Positions 23,001-36,600 of a DNA stretch of 64,000 nucleotides are shown here, piece after piece; position 1 is the first letter of the stretch, and every line of letters begins with the position of its first letter. The stretch covers positions 8,060,001-8,124,000 of the forward strand of contig CM065185.1 in NCBI GenBank assembly GCA_033026295.1. The letters run 5' to 3'. The notes beneath the pieces are model-generated. The model had not been told where the DNA came from. It did no database searches and saw only the letters and a list, made by a program, of their open reading frames with translations. The position numbers were made by a program, and so were the translations under genes. Origin of the DNA: Channa striata. Taxonomy: Eukaryota > Chordata > Actinopteri > Anabantiformes > Channidae.

Positions 23001-25536
23001 AGTTTAAACACAATCAGACAATGGGGCAGAGCGCTGTAGATGTATGGCAAACGCATGTGGTCAACCTTCTGACATGCATGAACCCTCACATTACATGGAC
23101 AGATGCAAAGCACTTCAGGGCCAATCGATGCAGACACACAGGGTGGGGCAGCGATGGTGGTGAGTAAAGAAGAGTGACAGCGAGAGTGAAAGAGAAACAG
23201 GAGAACGACAGAGCCACACACAAAGAGATAACGCCATTGAGCATGCAGTAGATTAGTGTTGTTGCTGCCTTTGGGCAGCCGAGCATGGAGGACAATTAGC
23301 AGCAGGAGAGAAGACTCGGGCTCTGCAATCTCTCACACACAGCACTCTATATTAAATCAAAGTCTCAGACACCTGGGTGACACAGGCGATTAGCTAAAGA
23401 AACAAAAACTGCAAAGAAGATGAAATGATTTTGGGAAAAGTGATGACTAAACCCCTCCTGCATGAGGCCTGTGCCCTGCTCTGTGGTTATATAACTTAAG
23501 TCCAGTCAAGTTAAATCTCACTGTCGGGGTCTCTGCCATAGCACATCACTCAGTTTGACTATGGGAGCTGAAATATAATGCTATAAGAATTTAATGTATT
23601 CATATAGTGACAAAAAGAAATTGAAGAAGTCTGTAGAAAGGCAGGGCAAGAGACTTTCTGTGAGCAGGGACATCCATCAAATGTTTTCATGTCCTACTGC
23701 TGCTGTGTGGTTGCCCTGTCACTCGAAGGCTCTATTGTCAATTTCAAACCTGCTGCATCTAAAGACTTACATATGCAACCCCGTCATCCACGCTGCCAGG
23801 CCAGACCAGGACCAGGAGGTTTCTGTAAAACCCTACAAGGTCTAGTTATGAAGACTCCTTAACTTTTAACCTCAGATATTACAATTGACTGAGCACAGAC
23901 TCAGAACAGTAATTTTCTAATGCTACTGGAAAATACAAAGCCCAGCAGGCCTGTCAAGCTTTGCATTTAGACCATGCTGTGGTCAGAGCACGTCACCACT
24001 GCCTCTGTCCAACACAACCCAGAATATGGAGCAAAGGTTTAAGAAATACATCAAACAATAGATTAATCTGGGCAGCTGCTAACCCTAATCCTAACCCAGG
24101 AGGCAATTTCAACAAATCCATGGTGTTAATCTTTAGCTTAAATATAGGTGCATATTTACAGCTGCTAAAATATTGGGCAAAATCTTACCAGAAAAAAATC
24201 CCACTTTTGCTTATTTGTCTAAAATCAAGAGGACATTTTAAAACATATGCTAAGAGATTTAAATTGTATCTTCCACGGCTTTTATTGTAAACTGGATACT
24301 GTACACATGTTCAGGTTTGTTTCTGTGTCGTGCAGCTCACTGCACATGCACATTAGTAGAGAACTGCTCTTTTGGCTGCAGGGGGTTTTGGTATTATGGT
24401 GCAACAAGTGACCACTAGTAAAAATTAGCACCACGACTGAGAGGCAATGCTGTCTCCAGCTCTTAAAATACATCCATGGTGACAATATAAACTTTGAGAC
24501 CTAGCAACAGTAACTAAGGGGAGAGGGGGTTTAGCAAAGGCAAATTCCATCTCCTAAGCAGGTTCATACAATAAGACTGAAGGCTCCAGAACAGAGACTA
24601 AACTGTGCTTAAGGTAAGATTGTTTGATCAAGGTTAACGTGAAATAAACTACCCTCTCCAACCAGGAGAAAAACCACGGCACAAAAGACGAGTCATGTGA
24701 AAAATCACACACCTTTTTTTCCCCAAGTCTTAAAAATAGGCAGTAATTAGATCTCGGTGGAGAATTAAAAATAAATGATTTCTACTTTATTAATGTGGCC
24801 CTCCCTCCAGTCACCAGCCATCCTGCCTGTCTGCACCCTGGCTGTCTCTCCTCTTTCTGGTCTATATTTAAGCAGCAAAGAGCACAAGACTTGAGGCTTG
24901 TCTCATGTTTCTTGAACAAATAACGCACAGGGTGAGCTATTACTTGTATGTGTTTATGCTCACACATAGCGTCACTGTGCCTGACAGGTGTGTCATACCC
25001 TGTGCGTCTCCACTGGCAGCTTTTGTGTGGAATCTAAAGTAGACATGGGGCAGATGTAAACAGAAGGGGAAACACTGACTCACATATTAATAGACATTTA
25101 CATGGGCTTTACATGCAGGTCAGTGCTGCTGTTATGTACTAGTCTAGACATGCCAGTTTGTCTTGCAAATTATGTAACTGAGACAGGCTTGTACTGCACT
25201 ACAGAATCGGGCACTGTCTTTCTGATCTACAGGCAGACAGAACACTCAAGGACAGCGGAATATAAAATTGACGTATGACTGCTAAAGGTTTCTATTCCTC
25301 TGCACTATAACAGAGTATGATAGTTGCTTAGACAGAACATTAGACACAAGGAGCCATGGTGACATGGCTGTGAAGATCTTTTGTCTTCCAAAGTAACGTT
25401 CCTTTCTTTAAGTTGGCACCGCCATTTTGTCCTTTTAGCTTTAGAAAATATTTTGTCAGTGTAAATATTGTAAAATGGCTGTGTTCCGTATGCAAATAAA
25501 TACCATACATTTTCTTTTACTTGTGCCTTTATATTT
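20031..25536. other. Intergenic region between camk2n2 and eef1akmt4 (tail to tail)
   Basis: No exon, RNA gene or clear transposon is recognised. In mammals ECE2 occupies this place, downstream of EEF1AKMT4. None of its hallmarks (the HExxH and NExxE-type M13 peptidase exons) was found on either strand by reading. Confidence 0.45.
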
Positions 25537-25542
25537 TTTATT
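25537..25542 (-). terminator. Candidate poly(A) signal of eef1akmt4
   Basis: TTTATT on the + strand is AATAAA on the - strand, about 260 bases past the stop codon at 25800-25802. Confidence 0.4.
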
Positions 25543-25799
25543 TTGCTAAAAATCTATCCTAAAAGATGGCAGCCAGTATTGTTTTGAGGACAGGAATTGT
25601 TATATTGGAAGACTGACAAATAAAATAGAATAAAAAATAACATAAATAAGTTTTAAAACTCCCTAGAGGTGTGTCTAGTTGAAATCTAGTATTACACATT
25701 ACAGTAACAGAAGGTTTCTGTTATGTTTGTGAGGGTGGAAAAGTGTACGTTTTTGAAGTCTTAGGAATATCGTAAAAATTCCTAAGGATGAAAGTCATA

Positions 25800-26090
25800 T
25801 TACAAGTCAATATTGTACAGAAAGTCTTCCTTATCCTCATTGTGAGTTGTGGCAATCCTCGTAGGTGGAGATTTGTTGTCCTCTAGCAGCTTTCTCTCCA
25901 GAGCTGCATCCTCTGGGCTCAGCTCCTCTCCTTTGGTCATTATGTAAACAAAATATTCAAAGCCATCTCCGTAACTGTGATGTGTGATGGACCAATTGTA
26001 CTCGGTGCGAGCATAGAGGCGTTTCCTGAAGAAGGGCTGGGCGAAGGTAACTGAGACAAACCGTCCTCCTGGCTTTAAGCAGCGACTAAT
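25800..26090 (-). CDS. eef1akmt4: eEF1A lysine methyltransferase 4, last coding exon
   Basis: EEF1AKMT4 is a cytosolic SAM-dependent methyltransferase that modifies a lysine of translation factor eEF1A. This exon starts at 26090 after the acceptor TTTGCCCAG and encodes 96 residues from ISRCLKPGGRFVSVTF to EDKEDFLYNIDL-stop. It matches the human C-terminal part in the pattern VLVPGGRFISMT, AxPHFRxRHYA, YGWSLRHATYGSGFHF and HEDFLSAIQL. It joins in phase 0 to the exon at 58941. The first 15 bases of the longer open frame, before 26090, are intron. The end is a normal stop, so this is the stand-alone methyltransferase form and not an ECE2 fusion. Confidence 0.93.
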   Translation of the reverse strand: MSRCLKPGGRFVSVTFAQPFFRKRLYARTEYNWSITHHSYGDGFEYFVYIMTKGEELSPEDAALERKLLEDNKSPPTRIATTHNEDKEDFLYNIDL

Positions 26091-29000
26091 CTGGGCAAAG
26101 AACAAAGAAGGAAGAGAGAAAGAGTATTAGGGTGCATCACCACCAAGCCTCTCAGCATTAGAAATCCCGACACTTTGAGGATCATTCCTGTGCTGACAAC
26201 TCGGACGTAAACATTGTTTGACCATCACCCAGCAGCATTTCTCTTTAGGCAAAGTCTCTCTGGGAGGAGGATCAGACAACATTAAAATTAAACAACAAAC
26301 TTTTTAATTTCTTTTTTGCATTTTTTTTTTGGTTAAATATGCAATTGATATGTCCTATCATGGTTTTATAGAGTACATGTTATTGCTGTGTTGTAATAGT
26401 GCCATGTATAAACCATGTGCAGACTAAGACTAATTCCTAATAATGTACATTTACTTTGATCTTATGCTTACGGGAAACTCAAAACACCTCAGCAGGAAAA
26501 GTCTCATATATAACCACACTTATTTGGTTCAAGTTTTTCTCAATGCTATTATAATTAAAAACATTCTGGAAACACAAAAAAATTCACAAAATGATGCTTT
26601 GTTCTGGGGATACATGCTTGCTGGGTTTTATAGCTCTGCCTCTATTGATTAGGATAACTACAGAAGGAATTTCTGAGATACTGTCCTGTAAAAATGTTAA
26701 TAAAAACACAGCTACTTGAGCAACAACCTTTGGGTAATCAAATTTATTTTGAAGATAAACCCATGCGGGGATTGGACTGCACAATAAAAGCCCAACACCA
26801 ACTCCCTAAGAAGACACAGGGCATTGGAAACAAAAAGAGCAACACAAAAAGGACATTTATCATGGGGGACATCAACCTATGCTACATGTGGGACACAGTG
26901 CAAGATTTTATGACTATAACTGCCTAATTTAATACAGCGATCATTTTATGAGACAAAAATATTATCCAGTCTGAACCCAGCATAAAACTACGCCGGGAGT
27001 TTGTTTAAAACCTGTATAATAAACGGAGAGCTTTTTTTGTCCCGTCTGTTGCCAGGTTACGAGATCTCAGCAAGTACATTGTAGGATACTTATTCTAACA
27101 AAGTGAATCGGGGACAGACGAACAACAATAAGATCCAGGTAAGTTTTAGTTTCCCTTAAGGAAAGGAATTTCTAAATTAAATCAAGTTGTTTTAAAGCAC
27201 AAAAAGAAGACTTGTTTGTTATTATATAAGATTAGAAGAAGAAGAAGAATCTATGTCACAGATACTTCTATAAATCTAGCAAACACCAACATCCATAAAG
27301 TCACGCTCTATCTAAACAGGCACTTGCATTGGATCGCTGAAAGCCAGAGCAAACATTAAGCACTGAGCTTTTCGGTCCACAGTGTCGGCTGTTGAGCATT
27401 GCAGCCTGATAACGTGGTGTGACAGCACGCGCACTGAGGGTCATTCCATATAAATTATTTTTGTTCTGGTTCCATCAACATTTTAGTGATGATCCCTCGT
27501 GTGAGAGGCACGTGTGTGTTAGGACACAGCAAGCTCCAAGAGAGGACCGTAGAGTTCAGGCACACACGCACAAACAGAAGTGTGCAAAGATACATTTAGC
27601 TCCACATTTGCAAGGAGTTTCTCCAGAGACAGAAGTGTGTGGGAGTGAAGGGACAGAATCTGCAGAACACAGGGTGGTGAGCAAAAACTTTTTGTATTTG
27701 ATACAACAAACATGGAAATGGGAGTCCGTGTTTTGTTCCAATACCTCAATTGAGCTTGCACTTACAAACGTGACTTCAGAAAAACATCTGCAATTTGAAA
27801 AGATAATGCTGTGGTCAAACAAGACCAAAAATGTCGCCATTAACAATATTTAGTCCTAGATTTGGTCCCATCCTAGATCTAGGAAGACCTGTGTGACGGA
27901 ATGATGCAAATGATGCAAAAAAGTCCACAAAGCCTTTTTCTTCTGGCCCCTCCTCAGAATAAGATGTTTTGGTGTCTGCAGCTTTAAATGCTAATTGATC
28001 CAAGATACCCCATCCCACACTATTATAGTAACAGGATGAGGGTACAGTGGGATGTTCTAAATGATCAGTTATTAACCTTCAAGAGTAAACATGTTCTGAG
28101 AACTTCAACTGGACTAAACTCGCTGATTAAAACCATGGAATACAGTAAGAATGTCTACGTATGGATTAACAGCAAGCAGCTACTGTGTGGTCTCTGTGGA
28201 TGTGGATGCTCCTTGCTTGGGCTTTGCAGGCAGAGGAGCCGCTGTTGACTTTACATGTGACTGTCATTAAAGCTGGGATGGTGGCGTCATGCAGACAGTT
28301 GCGGTCTGTATAGTGAGCTGTGGTGAGGAACAGCGGCTCCTTCTTGGGTCTTTGGAGAGAAGAGTCGCTCTCAGAGAACACGTGTATCCTGCTCTTCTCA
28401 CGTGATTCATCTCCAGCAAGCAGCCCGAACATGAATAATTCACTCTCCACTGTGACATGGAGGAAAAGCAGGAGCAAAGATGAAGGGGGCGTTGGATGGG
28501 TAGATGAGTATTACAGCTAACGCACAGAAATTGACGTTTTTCCTGAACCCTGCATTTACTTAAAAGCTGCTCTAAACTTCACTGTTTCTCAAGAAAAACT
28601 AATACATAGAATCAACCAATTCCTGAATCTACCTACCACTGGGCATATGAAAGAAACATTTTTTTTTACTACTTTTACCTTCTGGTAAAAAACAATTAAA
28701 CCTTTTTAAAGAAAAAGGTTTAAAACAAACACTGAGCTGAGGATTAATAGCAGAGGCCCGTCTCTTCATTTCTCTTTAAAAAACCTGTTTCCTTTGATAA
28801 CCCTAGCTGCCTTCAGATAAAGATAACAGTCGATGTATATTTCAACAGGAACCCTCCAGAAGTGAGTAAACAGCAGCGGGAGTCCTGACATCATCCCTTC
28901 AGTTATTATTCATGGCATTGAGATGTATGGTGGCTCTCTCTGTACCTGCAGTGTAACTCCAGAGCCTTATGCCACAGGTGACTGGAGGACTGACGTCACT

Positions 29001-30504
29001 GCAACCAAAGACGGTGCTGAACTATAGCAAACAACTCAGCCATGAACATGACTGCTTGGCAGCTAATTTGGCAGTTGGAAAATAGCTTAAACAATGAATT
29101 CTGTGATGTTTTAAGCCATTTCCCACACAGTGACTCACAGTCACACATCACATTGCCCTGTTGCACTTCATGTTTTTGCAGGATACATTTCTGACCTAGA
29201 TTGCAACACTCAACGTGGCCCTGCATCTATGGATTCACAGGAAACTGAGTGCTGTTAGTCATATTTTTACCCGCTCTGATTGTATATCTACACACAACAG
29301 GACAACAGCTCTGGCATGTAGCCGCAGCCGGCTCATTGTTCAGACATGATACCATCACGCTCACATCACAGTAGAGGCACTATGATGACAGACACTACAG
29401 GTCAACTTCAGCATTTCCTTTGAGGAAAGACAAAGGGTCTTTTTCAGCGCAGATACGCTGTAGTGTACTTAAAAATGGAATGCACAAAAATTGCCAACCT
29501 CTCATCTTAATAAACAGGTGGCTAATCCAATCAATCCATCGTAGGCCACTCTGTTGGTGCCCCTCTTCACACAAACTGACACGATTCCCAAACATACTGT
29601 GTGTATATATGTATATACATACATATATACACAAACACAGCATGCACTGCTTAGCCTAATGACTTCTACTGAATTATTCAGTGTGGTGGCGGAAGCTTGT
29701 GTCAATGTGACCTGACCTGTCTTAAGTGTACTGCAGCAAAGAGGTAACGTGAGATTGGGAGTTGAGATTCCCACGAGGAACCCCAAGTAATCCCACTGCC
29801 ATCCCAAGACATTTTACAATAAGGTTATAACAATCAGAATCGTTGGTGTAAATCTCTACCGGAGGATAGCACGTCCTGATCCCCGACATAAAATAGTCAG
29901 AGTCTTGTTTAAAGACATCAGCAGGGTAAAATCTTGGGTTGTTCATTGTCCCACAAGGGTGAAGCCTACAGAATCTGCTGATTCACTAACTTTTTCTCTG
30001 ATGCCATGAGCAGTTTAGAGTTTTCACTTACTCAGTGAAATCTCTCAGTCTATTATAAAAGATGGGAACAACAGTTTGTAGAAAACTAGGAAGAACTTCA
30101 CCCGGCTGTTACTGCTAGTAACACTACTACTATTTGCCTTCTTTTACTGAGCTGTGAAGTTCTACCAACATCATGTTGTGTGGAGTTCATGCTTTATTGC
30201 AGTACAAGAACTCGATGGCAGTAAGCTGATTTTAAGCTTGACCTAAATATAATTACTTCATCCCCAAGTCCTAGTGGACATTTGTGCCAGTTTGAAAGAA
30301 TCCCCCCTGGCACTCCTGTCATTTCATGGTCACACAAATTAACTCCAGAAATGTTTATTTATTCAATTATCACAATGTTTGTACTGGCGAATCAGATGAA
30401 TTTATGCAAACCTTTAAAATTGTAACTTTTTCAGGTCCAGTTCTGCCTGACCTATCTGGTTTACTGAGAAATCTGAGCTGTTGTTCTTAAAAAAGAAGAA
30501 GATA

Positions 30505-30722
30505 TATTTTTATTCCTCCCACAGTGGGGAAATTTCCATAGTCACTGAGCACATATGCATATTCCATATACATGTTACAATGAAATTTGTCCTCTGCATT
30601 TAACCCATCCCTCTGGGGGGGAGTGGGCAGCCACGGGAGCTAGCCCTGGGTGTCTCGCTCAGGGACACACCTGGTGGGTAGGCCTGGGATTAATGGGTAG
30701 GCTGGGTTTTGATCCTGAACAG
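30505..30722 (+). repeat. Dispersed teleost repeat (ACAATGAAATTTGTCCTCTG type)
   Basis: The blocks TATTCCTCCCACAGTGGGGA, ACAATGAAATTTGTCCTCTG, CATTTAACCCATCCCT, GTGGGCAGCCACGG and CTCAGGGACACACCTGG follow in the order of a common fish interspersed repeat. The 105-codon open frame across it is not a gene. Confidence 0.65.
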
Positions 30723-31044
30723 TTCTGCACCCTATCAATGTATCATCCAGATGCCGCAAAATTTAATTTGATCTTCTCTACACTGCAGTTGCTCATTTTA
30801 TTCTGTGTAGTGTTTCACATTACGGAAAATGATGCAGCACCTGGGACATTCACAACACTGAAAGAAGTTTGATGTAATTGACAGAAAAGTTAATCACCCC
30901 CCGCTGAAAATTAGCTGTACTGGCAAACTTTACAAACTGTCAGCTGCTTGTGAAAACCAAAAGAGAAACTATTTAAATAGCTTGACACGCCTAATGTTAC
31001 TAATGTTTCCTCCAAAGTCAAAACATAATGCAACTTTTTATGTT

Positions 31045-31655
31045 TACGGCTGTTGCAAAATTATTCAACGCCCTAAATAGAATCCCTCAAAAGAGCAAAT
31101 GTGGAAAACCTGATGCAGCTATTAAAGGGCTTTATTAGAAGCACCTGGTGTGCTTGAGAAAGAACACGTCAAATATTACTGCCTTTCACAAACAAAGAAA
31201 AGGACACAAAAAGATAGTGAATCCACTGAATGTTCCTAGAGATCCCTTTGGAACCATAGTTTAAAATGAAAGGAACAGTGGCTACATTACCTGGATGACG
31301 CAGAAAAAGGAAGCTATCAAGGGCTGGAACCAGATTTCTGAGGAAGTGGGGGTTTCTAAAGACCCGCTGCAAGATTTGGCGGCAACAGACACAAAGGTTT
31401 CAGTTTGCACAGCGAGCTGAATACTAAACACTGAATATTTCCATGCCAGAACTCCAAGTTGTGCACTACTACTACTACTGATACTACTGACCCAAAAGCA
31501 TAAGAAGAGTCGGCCACAATTCGCTCACAATCATAAATAAGCCTTAGATGTTTTGGGATTCTATTCGGTAGAGCAAGCAAACAGCTGAAAGTTTGCAAAT
31601 TTTGTCAATACACCTAATTTGCGATGGGGATCGAATATATTTGAGTGCAGCTGTA
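31045..31655 (+). mobile_element. Tc1-like transposon remnant
   Basis: The left end TACGGCTGTTGCAAAATTAT and the right end, reverse-complemented, TACAGCTGCACTCAAATATA form imperfect inverted repeats bounded by TA. The interior carries frameshifted transposase-like text such as AIKGWNQISEEVGVSKDPLQ and KSRPQFAHNHK. It lacks the catalytic C-terminal half and is inactive. Confidence 0.65.
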
Positions 31656-33669
31656 TCTTGTAGCAGTGACCTACGATGTTGTTGGCACTCTCAGATGGAA
31701 CAGTTATGAAAGTGATGAAAGAAGGCAAGCTATAATTAGCTGGGCTGGTCATACCATGTCAAACGGGAATTAGATTCTACAACCATCTAATCTGACACTC
31801 TGAAACAAAAAAAAAGACAAAATGTTGTGAAATCTGCATCTAATATTAAAAGGTTTACACATCAGTGTTTTTCCAGGCCTTTGGGAGTGTCCATGCTGTA
31901 CGTATGTGACACCTGTTGTCTACAGCCTTTTCTGACTCCACATAAAATCTGAAATCTGTTAGGGCTGAAGACTACAAGCCGATGAAAGTGAAAAACTCTG
32001 GGAGTGTGGGGTTTGTCATCTCTGCATAAGTCTAGTGGCTAATGGCTCCATTAGCAGCTGCTTTACCGAAATAGTTTGGTTTGCATTGTGGGTAATGTAG
32101 GCACAACAGGCAACAAAATGTGTGTCAGCAATTTTGATGATTTTTTTTTTATAACTCCCCAAAAGAAAAAAAAACAAACAACTTTTTGATTGTCTTTTAA
32201 AAGCCCTTGGAACCCAGAGGCTGTGGCTTTATTCTGTTCTCTTCTGATGAGCGAAGCTGAAGAATGGGGGAGGATCCGTGAGGGGCAAGTAGAGGTGGAG
32301 GAGGCTCTTTGCGTGTGTTCACCCACCTCAATCTGTGGGTGAGGCAGGGCTGATCAGTGGGTAGAAACAACAACACTGTGCTATCTCTGGATGGCAGACC
32401 TGTACAGACCACAGCCTACTGTCTTTCCTTGTGTGAAACTGTACAACCACACAAACACACACACACACACTTATGCACAAAAAAAAAAACAAACTTGATT
32501 CTGGGGCCGAACAAAAAAACAGGGGGGGAGGTGTACTTTTTATTTAGGTCAAATTTTCATATCATATTTTATAAATTCTCTCCCATCTTCTCTGTAGTTG
32601 TTTACTGGTCTCATGCTGCTCTGCAGACCACCTCACTGCAGATCCCTCCCTCCTCCCTGAAGGAATGTGCATTAGAAATCAACTGCCTCCCGTTTCATTT
32701 CACCTCACCCGTAGCCTGCAGCCAGGCATGTGGATGGCAAAAACGTGTAAACGTCTTGAGGGAACTTAGAGAGAAGGAGGGGAGGAGAGAGAAAAAAGCA
32801 TAAATATAGGAAGGAACGAGGGAGGGGTGAGAGAATGAGGTCTCAACACTAGTCTCCTAGGAAAGCAGATCTGCTCTTCTGCTTTTTCCTCCAGGGGTGC
32901 AACAGCCTGCTTTGTTTCTATTATCCCCTCATCCCTGTTTTATCCCTCTCTTTCGTCTCTTCTTTCTGTAACCTTCTGTGTTGAAGAGCTAAGTGCGCGA
33001 ATGCTATAGGGCACCATATACTGGAGCTGCGTGGTTTGAGCATGTGCACGATGTCTAAAACAACTTGAGTGAGTAGGTTGTCAGTTGTTTTCTCAGAGAA
33101 AACAGCAGCAACAAACGAAAATGAATTCCAACATACACATCTATCGATCTTTATGAACAAGAAAAAAGGCTTTTGATTACACATTAAAATAAACAAGCCA
33201 CATTCCGGCTGACTTACATTATTTGGTACAGTGATGGATAACAGGGAAAGCATGTGAGTGTGGGACCCATTTTTCTCTCTAGCCTCCCCCTGCCTCCTCT
33301 TTTCTGCCCACCCATCACTTCTCCCCCAAATTTCCCCTCCTCACCCTGCTCACACCCCAACTCCCGTGTCCACCAACAACACAGATAAATTATACATCAG
33401 AGACCTTCTCTCCTTTTATGTCCTCTCCCTCCACATGTATGTGCCCTTACCTCGCTGGGACAAAAATGACTTGTTTGTGCTTAACATACAGATAATGTTT
33501 GCATTTCTAATGAGCTGACAGCGACTCACAGCAGAGATTTCTAAAGTCGGTGCCTTCCTTTCTAACAGGAATCTGGGTGCAGCTTGTGTGGATGGTTGGA
33601 AGCCCAGGCTACTGTAGAAAGACAACATCCTGCCTTTCAAGTAGGCGCATCCCTCCTCTCACAATGCAC

Positions 33670-33683
33670 GTTGCCATGGAGAC
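33670..33683 (+). promoter_or_regulatory. X-box-like (RFX) motif
   Basis: GTTGCCATGGAGAC differs from the palindromic RFX consensus GTTGCCATGGCAAC at two positions. Function is inferred from motif only. Confidence 0.35.
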
Positions 33684-36600
33684 AAAAGTTTAGCACTGGT
33701 CACGGTAACGTATGTAGGTCAAAACAGGATATCTTTGAAAAATAACACACCAGGCAGCAGAACAGTGAAACCAACGCCTTCTCTAGGTGACAACGGTGCC
33801 AGAAAGTTTCGATAACGAGCAACACTGATGTGAGAAAAAAGCTTAAGCGTAACAAAACTGCGCTTATTGTTTACCTTGGAATACACGTCAATACTTCACT
33901 GGGGTTTGGGGCTTTTTCTGTCCGCTGACAAGAGCGATTGCTGTCAGAAAAGTCGTTCTCAGCAGCCTAATTAGTGGGTTGATTTCAGGTGAGTGCAGAA
34001 GTTCAACAAAGAAAAAGAAATACTATTTTGGGAAAATACATGCAGCTCTGAACTGGGTCACTGCTGATGTGTTTACAAAGCACTTTTTCATCATAAAGAA
34101 AACTAAGAGCTCGGCTGTGGTCTTTCCCTTAAAATGAAGAAAACGCTTGTCTTCAGGCTAATTTTCAGTGGCATGCCCATGCTGTGAGATGTCTGCTTCA
34201 CACTGTTGTGTTTAGCAGCCACATTCTCCCCTCGTGGCATTCTGGCACCCTGGGCTAAAATTAAAATCTCTCTTTCTTCCCCATTTATCAAAAATAACCA
34301 TCCCTGGCTCTTATCGAGCCATTCTTCTTTATCTCTCCTACTGCCTCTTGCTGCCTCCTCACCCTTTATGCCTTTCCCGTTCCTTTGGGGACTGGAGAAA
34401 GATTTGCTTTAATTACTGCACTACTTTTCACATTGGCGGAGCAAGACGGAGACACACTTCAGACACCCACACCCGCCCACTGTCATGCTCTCAGCACTGA
34501 CTTTCCTGCCTCTGCTGTGTCTGTGGACATTAGCTTTCTTTAAGTCTGTAAAGACTGCGATAAAAATGCCTCACTTGAGCCTGGTCACTTCTTTATAGCT
34601 GTCACAGATATGAAGCAACACATGACTGTGGTCGAATATGCAAAATTAATTAGGCAGTGTTTGCTATTCTTGGTGCAGTGTGATGAAAAAATGATGCAGA
34701 CTTTGTGAAAAAGTTTGTACTGAGAAGGCACAGAGTCAGTGAATATGTAATTAATAAACTCATCTGCCTTGCAGAACAGAAAAAAAGAGCCAGAGAGAAA
34801 CTAGAAGGAAACGTGAGCGGCTGAGACAGTGACACGTTTGGCTTAGAAGCAGCAGAGTGATGGGGTTTCCCAGGTTTGCTCCCTTTAATTCCCTTGATGC
34901 CACCGTTTCGTGGTTTCTGAATCAGACATTACCTGCAAAACCCAAGACGCTTGCACTGTATGTATCTGTCATTACATTTTTATGCGTAGACTAGTTTAGT
35001 TTACTGCATTCATTCTCCGTTCATGCACTTGCAGCTGGTTTGCTACTTATGGTTAATCTTTATTGTTTAGTCATAAATTGGCAAAGCATATTTTACTGCA
35101 TGGACAGAAATGGGCCCAAAAAAAATAATTCATTCAACAATGCTAGAACAGAGCCAAATCCACTATTTCAACAAAATCATCAGGCCATACTTACTGCTGT
35201 TGTGCTGGCAAGCTAGAGATAAAGAGCTTGAAGAAGGGAGACCCGGCAAGAAGTAGAGGGCAGGAAGGGAAGTAAAATGGGCCAGTATGCCTGGCTGCTG
35301 AAGGGGTCTCCCGTGGGATACGGAAGGGGGACAGGACAGGCTGGCAGAGGTTCCAGCAGCACACTAACACAGTCCAGTCCATTCACTAGGCCAGTAGCAC
35401 AGGGAAGCCACTACAACGTGGAACTAACAAAATGTTAGATGACACATAACAGCGTCCGTGTTACCCTCTACAGCAGCTCTGAAGATAATATTTTGAAATA
35501 TTGGCTCGTACACAGATCTTATATTGATTCGGTTTTGTGTAGCATTTAAGTATATAGGTAGCAGCGTTTTCTTCCAGGCTACCAGTATGCAAGTGAAACA
35601 GTTCATGCCTTGTACTCCAACAGGGAAAACTTTAGTCAAACTTTGTAAAAACTACCTTGCACGTTTAGCTTAAACAGAAACTGATCAGTCTGGACTTTGG
35701 ACTCTGTCTGCTTAGCAATATTTACTGCTGTACTGCCAAGGTTTAAGTTTAAACTGGGAACAATGGGCCCACCACTCTGACAACTTCATAAAGAATTTCT
35801 CTTGATCTTTCTATCAAACATCTTACTCGAGCAGCATCCCTACCCTGCATATTGTATTATTTTGGCATTTAAACATACAGTAACAAGGCTATAATATACA
35901 TTTATTGAATGAAAATGCAATTTGATCTCAATCTCAATTTCACCTGGCCAAGGTCAGTCTTGTTGTATATGAACCCCCATAGTAGGACCATAATGCATTT
36001 AGTTGCCCAACAACAATTTCCAAGTGCTCAAAATTCCAAATATTCCATTTTCCCAAATCATTGACCAGAAATGCATAGGATTGGAGTGAATAGGATACTA
36101 CAATCCTTTGGTTAGTAACAGCTTGTTTTATGCAAGGCAATAGAGGCAGTAACGCATCGCTTCAAACAAATAATGTTTGTTTGAAGGTGTTCAAATTTGA
36201 CAGCCCAGTTTTTCTAAAGCATGAATGAATCTGGACATGAATTGTACAAACGGAACATCAACATAAGTTATTTGTCACAGTAGTTCCAGTGTCAGCCATC
36301 CATCTGTCTGAACTTCCAGAGGGTTAGGGTTGGCCAATATATGTTGTGTGAGGCGATAGGAAGAAGTGGGCATGCAGGGACCTTTGCTGACTGTGTCGGG
36401 AGACACACATCACAATGTTTACAGCATTATTTATACATGGCAGCCAGCCTGCTATTAACTATTAGCCCTGCAAAAACAAATGCCTGTTTCCCGACGAGAG
36501 ACTCGTTATCTCCAGAAGCTGAGAAGGCAGACGTGTGGAGCTGGAGCCAAGCACTGACAAATTCAGAAATGACTTATCACTAATCCAATAGACAAGTCAC

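Noticed and set aside
27419..27853. 144-codon open frame on the + strand inside the eef1akmt4 intron
   Set aside because: No family resemblance, no splice signals that fit, and an equally long frame exists on the other strand.
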